From JAUUZT01 sp964654015 (GTDB lineage: Bacteria; Chloroflexota; Dehalococcoidia; GIF9; AB-539-J10): a DNA stretch of 37,324 nt. The notes below the pieces were generated by a model, which was given only the letters and a program-made list of their open reading frames with translations, ran no database searches and was not told the origin of the DNA. The position numbers were made by a program, and so were the translations under genes. Of the stretch, positions 15,976 through 23,959 are shown in pieces (the stretch's first letter is position 1; each line of letters begins with the position of its first letter). The stretch lies in the NCBI GenBank assembly GCA_964654015.1, contig CAZZHQ010000016.1:1-37324 (forward strand). Direction: 5' to 3'.

Positions 15976-16854
15976 ATGGCAAAACCATTTTATTATGGTG
16001 GGCAAGCAGTTATTGAAGGTGTGATGATGCGAGGGAAAAAGCACATAGCCATTTCTGTGTTTCGCCCAGATGGGACATTGGATGTTCATAGTCAGCCATT
16101 GCCCAAAATTTATCAGGGGATTGGCAGGAAAATCCCACTTATAAGAGGAATATTAGTTTTAGCTGAAGCTCTAACTTTGGGCACACGAAGTTTATTTCAT
16201 TCGGCTAGGGTGGCTGCAATGGAGGAAGAGGAGAATATCCCACCTATATTGATATTCGGTATTGTGGCTGTTAGCCTCGCTTTTGCTGTAGCTCTGTTTT
16301 TTATCACCCCTCTTTTGCTTACCCGATTTCTTGATAGCTTTATTACCTCAGATTTGATCAGCCATGTTATTGAAGGTCTCATACGCATGAGTATTTTTAT
16401 CATCTATCTATCAGTTATTGGGCTATTTCCAGATGTAAAAAGAGTATTTGGTTATCATGGGGCAGAACATAAAGTTATCAATACTTATGAGGCCGGATGC
16501 CCTCTGGTAGAGGAGGAGATTGAAAACTTCTCTACTGTCCATATACGCTGTGGGACCAGTTTTATGTTTACAGTGATGATTATTGCCATTTTAGTCTTTG
16601 CTCTGTCAGGGCGACCATCATTGTGGATAAGCATCTTATCACGCGTTGCCCTACTGCCTGTCATAGCAGCTATCGGATATGAGTTTACCAGGCTGGGCGC
16701 CAGATTTAACCAGAATCCTGTTGTAAAAGCGCTGCTAGTCCCAGGATTACTTCTGCAGTTATTAACTACCAGAAAACCTGACAGCAATCAATTGAAAGCT
16801 GCCATATCAGCGTTAAACACAGTCATTGAAGCTGATGACAAATCCGATACATAG
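15976..16854 (+). CDS. DUF1385 family membrane protein (YqhQ-like)
   Basis: This 292-residue protein opens with FYYGGQAVIEGVMMRG, the defining DUF1385 motif, and also carries RRKIPLIRG-like IGRKIPLIRG and FGYHGAEHKVINTYEAG with conserved His and Glu that could bind metal. There are four hydrophobic segments (roughly 90-115, 125-155, 195-215 and 220-240). Function is unknown; family members often sit between rpmE and prfA. Here prfA is absent and the next gene is hisI in the opposite direction, only five bases away at the 3' ends. It lies beyond the rpmE terminator, so it may depend on read-through or on a promoter I cannot see. Confidence 0.88.
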   Translation: MAKPFYYGGQAVIEGVMMRGKKHIAISVFRPDGTLDVHSQPLPKIYQGIGRKIPLIRGILVLAEALTLGTRSLFHSARVAAMEEEENIPPILIFGIVAVSLAFAVALFFITPLLLTRFLDSFITSDLISHVIEGLIRMSIFIIYLSVIGLFPDVKRVFGYHGAEHKVINTYEAGCPLVEEEIENFSTVHIRCGTSFMFTVMIIAILVFALSGRPSLWISILSRVALLPVIAAIGYEFTRLGARFNQNPVVKALLVPGLLLQLLTTRKPDSNQLKAAISALNTVIEADDKSDT

Positions 16855-16859
16855 AATCC

Positions 16860-17198
16860 TTATACAGTGTCATCAGTCTCCAGAAGCCTATAATCGTTCT
16901 CGTTTTTTAAAAAACAGGTTCGAGTTCCCAAGTGACATACTGGCCCGATAGGTTTTACTTTAATTAGAAGCGTATCGTTATCACAATCCTTATAGATAGA
17001 GTGTACTCTGAGGAAGTTACCCGAGGTAGCACCTTTATGCCACAGTTCTTGCCGGCTTCGACTATAGAACCAGACGTCACCACTGGATAGAGTTCTCCTC
17101 AATGACTCTTTATTCATATAACCCAGCATGAGGATTTCATCATCCTTAACATCCTGAATAATAGCTGGAATCAACCCTTTTATATCAAGTTTTAGCAT
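16860..17198 (-). CDS. hisI: Phosphoribosyl-AMP cyclohydrolase
   Basis: HisI opens the adenine ring of phosphoribosyl-AMP in histidine biosynthesis. At 112 residues this is the stand-alone form without a fused HisE pyrophosphatase. Visible motifs are GLIPAIIQD, LMLGYMN, FYSRSRQELWHKGATSGN, the metal-binding DCDNDT (Mg2+ site) and the zinc cysteines near CHLGTRTCF. The start overlaps the end of hisA by seven bases, so the two are co-translated. No hisF, hisH or hisE lies in the window. Confidence 0.95.
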   Translation of the reverse strand: MLKLDIKGLIPAIIQDVKDDEILMLGYMNKESLRRTLSSGDVWFYSRSRQELWHKGATSGNFLRVHSIYKDCDNDTLLIKVKPIGPVCHLGTRTCFLKNENDYRLLETDDTV

Positions 17199-17923
17199 GG
17201 ATTTATTTGTCCTCCACTTTCAATAATAGCTTCCTGTAAATTGATATCTCCTGTGTAGAGTGCCTTACCAATGATAACAGCATCGGCTCCCAAATTTCTT
17301 AGTCTTCGAACATGATTCAGGTTGGAAATGCCACCAGAGGCAATAATAGGTATTTCAAGCTCCGTAATTAATTTATCAAAAGACTCAAAGTTTGGTTCCG
17401 TAAGAGTACCGTCTCTCTGTATGTCGGTGTAGATAAAACGACTTACGCCTAGCTTCATTGCTTGCTTGGCAAAAAATAAAACGTCAACTAAAGTGTTTTT
17501 TTGCCAGCCGTGTGTAGATATCATCCCCTCTCGGGCATCAAGTGCAACCACAATTGCGTCACCGAAACTATGGCATAGCTTTTTTACTAATGTAGGGTTT
17601 TCAATAGCTATGGTACCCAGGATTACTCTTTTTACTCCTTTATGTAACATGTTAGATATTATCTTCTCTTGCCTGAGACCGCCGCCTAATTCTATTAGCA
17701 AATCCCCAGTCTTTATTATATTCTCAACTGTTGTGATATTTTTCGGCTCGCCGGTAGCTGCTCCGTCCAGATCGATTACGTGTAGCCATGATGCACCCTG
17801 AGATCTCCACCGCAAGGCTACCTTCATGGGGTCTTCATCGAAAATAGTTTGCTGATTATAATCGCCCTGATATAGCCTCACGCATTTACCATCTTTAATA
17901 TCTATGGCTGGAATTATTTCCAT
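17192..17923 (-). CDS. hisA: 1-(5-phosphoribosyl)-5-[(5-phosphoribosylamino)methylideneamino]imidazole-4-carboxamide isomerase
   Basis: HisA catalyses the Amadori isomerisation in histidine synthesis on a TIM barrel. The 243 residues match the family. The catalytic aspartates are Asp8 (PAIDIKDGKCVRL) and Asp129 (ALDAREG). The phosphate-binding loops are ELGGGLR and IASGGISN at the two half-barrel ends, and the half-barrel repeat is clear (VIDLDGA and YTDIQRDGT). It is the first gene of a hisA-hisI pair; a strong promoter and a small inverted repeat lie upstream. In some actinobacteria a HisA homologue (PriA) also serves tryptophan synthesis; nothing here demands that. Confidence 0.94.
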   Translation of the reverse strand: MEIIPAIDIKDGKCVRLYQGDYNQQTIFDEDPMKVALRWRSQGASWLHVIDLDGAATGEPKNITTVENIIKTGDLLIELGGGLRQEKIISNMLHKGVKRVILGTIAIENPTLVKKLCHSFGDAIVVALDAREGMISTHGWQKNTLVDVLFFAKQAMKLGVSRFIYTDIQRDGTLTEPNFESFDKLITELEIPIIASGGISNLNHVRRLRNLGADAVIIGKALYTGDINLQEAIIESGGQINPC

Positions 17924-17945
17924 AATTTTCTTCCTTATGTAGAAT

Positions 17946-17968
17946 CAGGTATTAATGTCAATTACCTG
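17946..17968. repeat. Inverted repeat in the hisA leader
   Basis: CAGGTA (17946-17951) and TACCTG (17963-17968) form a six-base perfect inverted repeat spaced by 11 bases, centred near the predicted transcription start of hisA. The layout fits an operator or a small leader hairpin, but it is short and could be chance. Confidence 0.3.
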
Positions 17969-17972
17969 CTCA

Positions 17973-18001
17973 ATTATAACTGAATGGGTTAGCTGTGTCA
18001 G
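17973..18001 (-). promoter_or_regulatory. Predicted promoter of hisA-hisI
   Basis: On the minus strand CTGACA (plus positions 17996-18001), a 17-base spacer and a perfect TATAAT (17973-17978) precede hisA. The start point would be about 17966, giving a leader of roughly 43 bases. Confidence 0.65.
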
Positions 18002-18072
18002 GCTGCTATTATTTCTCTAAGCCTACTTGTAGCTGTTATATCTTTGGACAATGAATAAATCTGAATTGTACG

Positions 18073-18690
18073 CTAAGGGCAATTGGTAAAATGACTTTGC
18101 TTTAATATTTGTCGTGCTTTTAGAACAGCCTTAGAACGGTGACTTATTTCGTTTTTTCTTTGTTGGGAAAGCTCTGACATCGTTTTATTGAATTTTGGGA
18201 GATAAAATATTGGGTCATAGCCAAAGCCATTATTTCCGACAGGTTCAAAAGTGATTATACCATAGCAGCTACCACTACATAGCTCCACTTTGCCTCTGGA
18301 ATTAGCAATAGCAATCACACAGGTAAAACGGGCTGTTCGTTTATCCCATGGGACATCCTTGAGTTTGGAGAGAAGTAGCCTTATGTTATCTGCATCCGTA
18401 GCTAGTTCACCAGCAAAGCGAGCTGAGAGAACTCCAGGCATGCCATTCAAAGCATCAACCTCAAGCCCTGAGTCATCAGCAATTGTGGTAAGGCAACTAT
18501 ATTGGGCATAGGCTAGAGCCTTTAGCTTTGCATTTTGCCTATAGCTTCTTGATGTTTCATTTACAACTAAAAATATTTCTTCTTCAATTGGAGTGGTCAA
18601 CTGATAGTTTAGTTGAGAAAGGAGGAGACGATATTCCGTAATTTTACCGGCATTTGTTGTTGCGATAAGTAACTTGTTTCTATTAACCAT
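18073..18690 (-). CDS. rdgB: XTP/dITP diphosphatase (RdgB/HAM1 family)
   Basis: This house-cleaning enzyme hydrolyses XTP, ITP and dITP to monophosphates and so protects DNA and RNA. The motifs in order are LLIATTNAGKITEYR (substrate and metal loop), YRQNAKLKA, the catalytic ADDSGLEVDAL, GMPGVLSARFAG, GFGYDPIFYLP and the C-terminal EISHRSKA. The 205-residue length is normal. I chose ATG 18690; the TTG one codon upstream is the only other option. It lies apart from hisA on the same strand, with 149 bases between, and hisA has its own promoter, so they are separate units. Confidence 0.94.
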   Translation of the reverse strand: MVNRNKLLIATTNAGKITEYRLLLSQLNYQLTTPIEEEIFLVVNETSRSYRQNAKLKALAYAQYSCLTTIADDSGLEVDALNGMPGVLSARFAGELATDADNIRLLLSKLKDVPWDKRTARFTCVIAIANSRGKVELCSGSCYGIITFEPVGNNGFGYDPIFYLPKFNKTMSELSQQRKNEISHRSKAVLKARQILKQSHFTNCP

Positions 18691-18982
18691 CAAACATTCT
18701 TGAGCCTGGTTTCAAAGCTTATTCTTATTTCAGGCCTGGTAGTATACATCAAAAACCAAATATCAATATGTGGCTTCATGCCTTAATAATTGTGCTGGTA
18801 CTGTCTTCAGTGAAGCAGCTTTAGGAGTTTAACAAAAGAGTATTAGAAGGTCAATTAACATTAATGGATATATTTTATGTTTAGTCGGTATAACAGGCTT
18901 CATGTTTTAATGAATTTTGAATGGCTGAGCTTAAATTACATTTCTGTCTTATTGATGTGGCTAAAATATATTGATACCATAT

Positions 18983-19262
18983 AGCTGAGGTCATGCTAAG
19001 CGGGGAGCTAGCGGTGCCCTGTACCCGAAATCCGCTATAGCGGGGCCGAATTCCTTTTTGAGGTTTTGACTTACAGGATTGTCTTTGCCAAGCGGTGTTG
19101 AAGACTGGGTCCTGCACGACAGGGGACTATGAACCCCGTGAGGTCTGGAAAGAAGCAGCGGTAAATAGTATCCCCTGGGTGATGTAGAGTCGCCTGGTTA
19201 GAGCTGGCTAGCAACGACAACCTATAGGATACGAATCGAGAATGGGTGCATGACCTCAGTTG
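18983..19262 (+). ncRNA. ffs: Signal recognition particle RNA, large form with Alu domain
   Basis: The 5' part GCGGTGCCCTGTACCCGAAATCCGCTATAGCGGGG (split here as GCGGTGCCCTGTACCCG then AAATCCGCTATAGCGGGG) is the Alu-domain signature of large bacterial SRP RNAs. The segment GAGGTCTGGAAAGAAGCAGC around 19140 is the helix 8 loop region where Ffh binds. The ends pair perfectly over twelve bases: CTGAGGTCATGC (18985-18996) with GCATGACCTCAG (19248-19259). The length of about 280 bases fits the Bacillus-like class rather than the short E. coli 4.5S RNA. The exact ends are set from that terminal helix. No clean T-run follows. Confidence 0.9.
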
Positions 19263-19274
19263 CATATCTAAATC

Positions 19275-19304
19275 TTGACATAGCTAAGGCAAAATAGATA
19301 GAAT
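19275..19304 (+). promoter_or_regulatory. Predicted promoter of rpsU-yqeY
   Basis: TTGACA (19275-19280), an 18-base spacer and TAGAAT (19299-19304) lie between the SRP RNA and rpsU. The start point near 19311 would leave a leader of about 28 bases containing the AGGAGGT at 19316-19322. Confidence 0.55.
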
Positions 19305-19338
19305 TAGCTTAAATTAGGAGGTATTAATTTGGTAAATT

Positions 19339-19524
19339 ATGGCTAATGTAAGGCTAGGAACAGGAGAAAGTTTTGAAAGCTTATTACGCAGGTTTAATAG
19401 ACAGGTACAGGAGAGCCGAGTCCTAGCTGAAGTACGACATAGAAGATACTACATAAAACCTAGCGTGGAACGTAACAGAAAAGAAGCAGCAAAGAAAAGA
19501 AAAAGTGTTAGGCCAGTAAAGTGA
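19339..19524 (+). CDS. rpsU: 30S ribosomal protein S21 (bS21)
   Basis: This is a 61-residue, very basic small-subunit protein with the family opening MANVRLGTGESFESLLRRFNRQVQ and a C-terminal KKRKSVRPVK tail. An in-frame stop at 19333-19335 rules out earlier starts, so ATG 19339 is firm. The strong Shine-Dalgarno AGGAGGT ends 16 bases upstream, which is unusually far. The last codon overlaps the GTG start of the YqeY gene, an arrangement (rpsU-yqeY) common in Gram-positive relatives. Confidence 0.96.
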   Translation: MANVRLGTGESFESLLRRFNRQVQESRVLAEVRHRRYYIKPSVERNRKEAAKKRKSVRPVK

Positions 19525-19988
19525 CTGTCCCTGAAAAGATAAGAGCAGATCTTAGAGAAGCGATAGGGAGGCGAGAGGGCAATAGAACTACTATATTGCG
19601 CCTGTTATTATCAGAAATAAAGAATGCCGAAATTTCCTGCCGAGAGTCTCTCAGCGACGATAAAGTTATCGAAGTTATTAGTACCGAGGTAAAGCGTCAT
19701 AGGGAAAGTATCGAAGCATATAAAAAAGGTAATCGTGATGACCTGGTTGCTTTAGAAGAAAACGAATTATCTATATTGTTAAGTTATCTACCTGAGCAGC
19801 TAGGACGTGACGAGATCACTAGAATGGCTCAGCAAACGATTTCAGTAGTTGAAGCTAAAGGGACGAATGACCGGGGCAAGGTTATGTCCCAACTCATGCC
19901 TAAGTTAAAAGGAAGAGCAAATGGCAAAGAGGCCAGCGATATTGTCAATGAATTGCTGCTGGAACTTCAGGCGCTGGAAAACGGATAA
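19521..19988 (+). CDS. GatB/YqeY domain-containing protein
   Basis: This 155-residue helical protein matches YqeY, a stand-alone relative of the C-terminal tRNA-binding domain of amidotransferase GatB. Typical segments are KIRADLREAIGRREGNRTTILRLLLSEIKNAEI at the N-terminus, ESIEAYKKGNRDDL, LSYLPEQL in the middle and MGKVMSQLMPKLKGRANGK-like DRGKVMSQLMPKLKGRANG near the end. Its cellular role is not established; tRNA or amidotransferase work is a family guess. The GTG start overlaps the rpsU stop codon (GTGA), so it is translationally coupled. Confidence 0.92.
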   Translation: MTVPEKIRADLREAIGRREGNRTTILRLLLSEIKNAEISCRESLSDDKVIEVISTEVKRHRESIEAYKKGNRDDLVALEENELSILLSYLPEQLGRDEITRMAQQTISVVEAKGTNDRGKVMSQLMPKLKGRANGKEASDIVNELLLELQALENG

Positions 19989-20138
19989 AGCCTGCCGGAT
20001 TATATTTAACTGTTTATTTATTTTATCCTCTCCCTATAAACATAAAAATAGCGTTATCCCTACAAGAATCATCGCAAAAAAAAACTAATGCATATCGTAT
20101 ATAGACCATATATAGATATCAGGTAAGGTAAAAGAGAA

Positions 20139-21479
20139 TTGAAAATTTCCGATAACAGCAGTGACGAACGTATAACTCCATTTCGTGGAATACGCTACAA
20201 CCAGGAGAAGGCTAAAGATTTGGCCAAGGTGATTTGTCCTCCGTACGACGTTATCACACCACAACAGCAAAAATCATACTACGACAAAAGCGAATACAAT
20301 ATTATTCGATTGGAATATACTGCTCGTCAAGACGAAGAGGCAACAATAGATAGTATCTATAAGGAGGCAGCCAATACACTACAACAATGGCTGGCGAATG
20401 GAGTTTTATCTCAGGACGTGAACGCGGCATTCTATCTTCATGACCATTATTTTGATTATTTGGGAGTGAGGAGGAAAAGACGGGGATTGATGACTCGTGT
20501 TAAGTTGGAACCCTGGTACCATAATATATATCCCCATGAAAACACTTTTCCAAGGGCAAAATCTGATCGATTACAGCTAATGAAAGCTTGCCAGGTTAGT
20601 TTCAGTCCTATCTTGGTTCTTTATGACGACTCTGAGGATAAGCTTGCTGTTGTTCTATCCGGAATAACAGAATCTAAACCAGTAATTGAATTTTCTAATT
20701 CTAGTGAACATCATATTGTTTGGGCTATTACTGAAAGTGAATTGATAAATCGCATCAGCCAACTTATTACTCCTAGACCTCTGTTTATGGCTGACGGGCA
20801 CCATCGTTACGAGACAGCAATGATTTATCAAAATGAACAGTTAAGTGTTCTGTCAAATAGAGGACAGGATGAAAACACGGCTGGTTTTAACGGTAGAGAT
20901 GCGTTTAATTACATTATGATGACCCTTGTGGATTTCTCCGATCCTGGATTATTGATGTCTCCTATACATAGACTAGTACGTGGAATAGAACCTGCCACTT
21001 TAAACGAACTAAAGCAACGTTTAGAACATTTCTTTATTGTGGAGTCAGTTCCTATAAATGAGTCGACACTTGGGTATTTAAAACATGACATGATTGGTGA
21101 AGCAGCTATGGCTGTTTTAGGGTTGGAATCTCAATCAATCACCCTGCTTAAGGAAAGACAGGATGATTCTATAAAAAAAATTATGCCAAAGGATCATACA
21201 ATAGCTTACAATAACCTGAGTACGAATCTCTTCAACTACGTGGTACTGGCGGAAGTGTTAGGTTTGACCAAAGACAATGATGATATCGCCTATATGGCTG
21301 ACGTAGATGAAGCTTACCAAAAAATAGAGGAAGGAGCCTACCAATTGGCTTTTCTCTTGACCGCTCCTAAAACAGAAAGTATTAAGGATATCTCTCTTGC
21401 AAAAGAAAGAATGCCGTACAAGTCGACCTACTTCCACCCGAAACTTCCAACTGGCCTGATTATGAATCCACTATTCTAA
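20139..21479 (+). CDS. DUF1015 family protein
   Basis: This 446-residue soluble protein belongs to the DUF1015 family of unknown function. The diagnostic N-terminus is PFRGIRYNQEKAKDLAKVICPPYDVI, followed by YNIIRLEY, NTFPRAKSDRLQL and ADGHHRYETAM (about residues 219-229) with conserved His and Arg. In many bacteria a relative lies beside serine or D-3-phosphoglycerate enzymes, but no such neighbour is seen here. The start is TTG with a purine-rich AAGAGA ahead; there is no ATG nearby in frame. It stands alone on the plus strand and converges with ribF, 24 bases away. Confidence 0.88.
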   Translation: MKISDNSSDERITPFRGIRYNQEKAKDLAKVICPPYDVITPQQQKSYYDKSEYNIIRLEYTARQDEEATIDSIYKEAANTLQQWLANGVLSQDVNAAFYLHDHYFDYLGVRRKRRGLMTRVKLEPWYHNIYPHENTFPRAKSDRLQLMKACQVSFSPILVLYDDSEDKLAVVLSGITESKPVIEFSNSSEHHIVWAITESELINRISQLITPRPLFMADGHHRYETAMIYQNEQLSVLSNRGQDENTAGFNGRDAFNYIMMTLVDFSDPGLLMSPIHRLVRGIEPATLNELKQRLEHFFIVESVPINESTLGYLKHDMIGEAAMAVLGLESQSITLLKERQDDSIKKIMPKDHTIAYNNLSTNLFNYVVLAEVLGLTKDNDDIAYMADVDEAYQKIEEGAYQLAFLLTAPKTESIKDISLAKERMPYKSTYFHPKLPTGLIMNPLF

Positions 21480-21503
21480 TTTCCAAGAAAGTAGTTTCAT
21501 TAA

Positions 21504-22454
21504 TTAAGAATCCACTGCTAATTTTCTAATCTTCTCAATATCTTCATTAATCTGAACCATTAAATCCTGCTGAGAATTAAAATGTCTTTCATCGCGGAGC
21601 CTGCAAATAAAGGAAACTTCCAGTTCCTCATTATACAAACTGCCTGTATAATCAAAAAGATAAGTTTCTACCGTTCTATTAGAGCCGGCGAAGGTAGGTC
21701 GTTGCCCTATGTAAGTAGCAGAAATAAAATGCTTTCCGTGAACACAGGTATTAGTTGCATAGACTCCATCAGCAGGCAATGCCTGGCCTGGTGCAATGTA
21801 CAAATTGGCGGTAGGAAATCCCATGGAACGACCACGTTTGTCCCCGGAAATTACTCTGGCAAGTAAAATAAAGCGGTGTCCAAGCAGTTTTTCTACCTTG
21901 ATCATGTCTCCTGAAGTAAGTGATTGACGAACAAGAGTGCTACTTATTATTTCCCCATCCAATGTACAGGGAGGTAAGATCTCTACACTGAATGCCATCT
22001 GCTGGCCGAGCAATTGAAGCATGGTAGAATTGCCTTCATGATTCTGTCCTAAAGAAAAATCGGGGCCAATGATAATGCCACGCATTTGGAGGCAATTTAC
22101 CATGAAGGCAGCAAACTCCTTAGCGCTCAATTGACTTAGGGTTGGAGTAAAAGACAGCACTGCAATTACGTCTACGCCTAATTTTTTAAGGTCGTCAACC
22201 TTATTCCCCAATTCACTTAGCCATGGTCGAGGATTGCCGGGTATCAGCACAGATTGTGGATGTGGGTCGAAAGTTATGATACCGCTAAGTAACTGTTTAG
22301 TTTTTGCGTCTTGCTTTAATTTTTCAACCAGGAATCGATGTCCAATATGAACGCCATCAAAAACTCCTATAGCGAACAGTGTTCCATTCTGAGAAATCTT
22401 GGGGGATTCCCAGTTGGATTCTATTTTATACTTTAGGCCCTGGTCTTCTGGCAT
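21504..22454 (-). CDS. ribF: Bifunctional riboflavin kinase / FAD synthetase
   Basis: RibF phosphorylates riboflavin to FMN and adenylylates FMN to FAD. The N-terminal nucleotidyltransferase half has GVFDGVHIGH (31-40), the ITFDPHP motif and ISSTLVRQSLTSGD. The C-terminal kinase half has GDKRGRSMGFPTANL with the PTAN substrate motif, YIGQRPTF and VETYLFDYTGSLYNEELEVSFICRLRDE. The length of 316 residues is normal. The FAD-synthetase motifs are complete, so both activities are expected. It converges with the DUF1015 gene and has no close upstream partner. Confidence 0.95.
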   Translation of the reverse strand: MPEDQGLKYKIESNWESPKISQNGTLFAIGVFDGVHIGHRFLVEKLKQDAKTKQLLSGIITFDPHPQSVLIPGNPRPWLSELGNKVDDLKKLGVDVIAVLSFTPTLSQLSAKEFAAFMVNCLQMRGIIIGPDFSLGQNHEGNSTMLQLLGQQMAFSVEILPPCTLDGEIISSTLVRQSLTSGDMIKVEKLLGHRFILLARVISGDKRGRSMGFPTANLYIAPGQALPADGVYATNTCVHGKHFISATYIGQRPTFAGSNRTVETYLFDYTGSLYNEELEVSFICRLRDERHFNSQQDLMVQINEDIEKIRKLAVDS

Positions 22455-22649
22455 AAGTGGTTTCTACTTCCTGGCGAGGGTATAGAGTTTTAACAAGAAT
22501 AGGAGGACATTAAATTTGAGGAATACCAGCGAATTTTAATTATAGACTACCCTACTGCTATATATCCGTCAAATACATGGTATTAGTAGTGTGATTATTA
22601 AAAAATGAGTAGTTCTTGTAATTATTTACTAAAAAATGGAGATTATGTA

Positions 22650-22678
22650 TTGACAAAGGATTGTTCATGCAGTAACAA
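22650..22678 (+). promoter_or_regulatory. Predicted promoter of the DUF5679-like zinc ribbon gene
   Basis: TTGACA (22650-22655) is followed after 17 bases by TAACAA (22673-22678). The start near 22685 gives a 24-base leader containing the strong AAGGAGGGG Shine-Dalgarno (22696-22703). Confidence 0.5.
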
Positions 22679-22708
22679 TAGTATTAATCATAAAAAGGAG
22701 GGGATAGC

Positions 22709-22852
22709 ATGGCGACAGCATATTGTATGAAATGCCGGAACAAGGTGGAGATTAAGAACTCCAAACAAATCACTCTCAAAAATGGTAGACCTGCGGTGCA
22801 GGGTGTTTGCCCTAGCTGTGGGACGAAAGTATTTAGAATCGGAAAAGCCTAG
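22709..22852 (+). CDS. Small zinc-ribbon protein (DUF5679-like)
   Basis: This 47-residue protein has two CxxC pairs, Cys6/Cys9 in YCMKC and Cys34/Cys37 in CPSCG, spaced as in a zinc ribbon. The middle NGRPAVQGVCPSCGTKVFRIGK matches small ribbons widely found in Chloroflexota and Actinobacteria and grouped as DUF5679. A consensus promoter, a strong Shine-Dalgarno (six bases before ATG 22709) and a hairpin after the stop all mark it as a genuine, separately transcribed and probably well-expressed gene. Function is unknown; binding to nucleic acid or to a protein partner is plausible. Confidence 0.85.
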   Translation: MATAYCMKCRNKVEIKNSKQITLKNGRPAVQGVCPSCGTKVFRIGKA

Positions 22853-22890
22853 GCGTATAGCGTTCTATTTGTAGATACCTGATAAGAATA

Positions 22891-22926
22891 CGGGGGAAGC
22901 TGGATCTGGTTATTTGGCTTCCCCTG
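22891..22926 (+). terminator. Hairpin after the zinc-ribbon gene
   Basis: GGGGAAGC (22893-22900) pairs with GCTTCCCC (22917-22924), extended by two further pairs, around a 16-base loop. The stem is GC-rich and strong, but no T-run follows. It lies 38 bases after the stop codon and most likely ends that transcript. Confidence 0.5.
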
Positions 22927-22991
22927 TGTACGTTACGTGACGAGGTTGGCGCCGAATAGTTCACATCGTGTTGCAATTTAACGTTGTGAGT

Positions 22992-23768
22992 TTATATTGT
23001 TGTAATCGCTGGTTGTAAAGTAAAGAGAAGGGGTTTAGTTATTTCTATAAAGCTTCGCTCTAGACTTTCCTGGTTAGCGCGTTCAACATTGATCATTCTC
23101 TTAGACAATTTAGTGCTATGGGTTTGTAGATACTTACAATCTTGTAATAGCGGCTTACAAATCAGTCTGTTTCCGCCGAAGAAGATATAATCCAGCGAAT
23201 GGTCTCTGAATATTTCTTCTACCCTGCGACTCACTTTTCTCAGAAACTCATTTCTCTGCTCTTCGGTTCGTCTAGCAAACCTTTTTTGGCTGCTGCCACC
23301 TTTTTTATGTTCTTTATGTATATGTCCAGTTCCTACTTTTGAGTTTGAAAGACCATTATCATGGAAAACCCCCACGGCATACGATCCCCAGGTTACAAGT
23401 GTAACGCCCAGGGTATACTGTTTATCCATAATTTCATGTAAACCAGAAACTTCAAAACTTCCAAAAATAACTTTATCTTCGTTAACAGGGAATGGTGGTA
23501 AGACTAAGTATGTAGGCCCAATTTCCTGCCAGAAAATAGCCATGCCGGTGTCATATTTTTCCGCTTCCCTGCAGATAATCTTATCGTTAAAAAACATGCT
23601 TAGTTTATCTCTGCATGTACTATATCCAGGTTCCAATAATATCTTATCGCCAAGATGGGAAAACGTAGATGCTTTAATGTACGAGCTAATACAATCTCTG
23701 CTATGGACTGTGCTCTGTTCACCTAGAATACTATATAATTTTGTCTTGGTAATAGGCTGTTTTTCCAT
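22992..23768 (-). CDS. Vms1/ANKZF1-like peptidyl-tRNA hydrolase (VLRF1 release-factor family)
   Basis: This 258-residue protein would be easy to call hypothetical. Its central segment HIHKEHKKGGSSQKRFARRT (151-170) fits the VLRF1 catalytic loop, in which a conserved glutamine (here Gln161 in GGSSQ) does the work of the GGQ glutamine of release factors. A following R/E-rich helix and the GGN strand (FFGGN, 196-200) resemble the eRF1-type fold. Eukaryotic Vms1 frees nascent chains from stalled 60S subunits; bacterial acVLRF1 members are proposed to do likewise but are little studied. The C-terminal LTKRxxxV-like LSKRMINVER also fits. The gene stands alone, divergent from the radical SAM gene. 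The family call is made by motif recall; the role is inference. Confidence 0.75.
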   Translation of the reverse strand: MEKQPITKTKLYSILGEQSTVHSRDCISSYIKASTFSHLGDKILLEPGYSTCRDKLSMFFNDKIICREAEKYDTGMAIFWQEIGPTYLVLPPFPVNEDKVIFGSFEVSGLHEIMDKQYTLGVTLVTWGSYAVGVFHDNGLSNSKVGTGHIHKEHKKGGSSQKRFARRTEEQRNEFLRKVSRRVEEIFRDHSLDYIFFGGNRLICKPLLQDCKYLQTHSTKLSKRMINVERANQESLERSFIEITKPLLFTLQPAITTI

Positions 23769-23832
23769 TCTACCCTGATGTCATTGTTGTAGCCACTGTT
23801 TCATAAGATAAAGATATTGTAATCGCTGGCTA

Positions 23833-23851
23833 TCATCTCGGCAAGAGATGA
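23833..23851. repeat. Small hairpin between the VLRF1-like and radical SAM genes
   Basis: TCATCTC and GAGATGA form a perfect seven-base stem around GGCAA. It lies in the 190-base divergent intergenic region and has no T-run, so it is not an obvious terminator. It may be a 5' leader structure or operator, or it may be chance. Confidence 0.25.
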
Positions 23852-23959
23852 GCAGATTGTCTACTAAAATTACCACTACTTTGACTTAGTGCTTTTGAGT
23901 GGTTGCCCTGTTATGTAGATAGACAATACTATTTAGGAATTGTATATTCTGATAAATAG

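Noticed and set aside
23000..23829. 13-base direct repeat TTGTAATCGCTGG (23000-23012 and 23817-23829) flanking the VLRF1-like gene
   Set aside because: One copy lies inside the 3' end of the coding sequence, and several 13-base repeats are expected by chance in 37 kb, so this is not good evidence of insertion.
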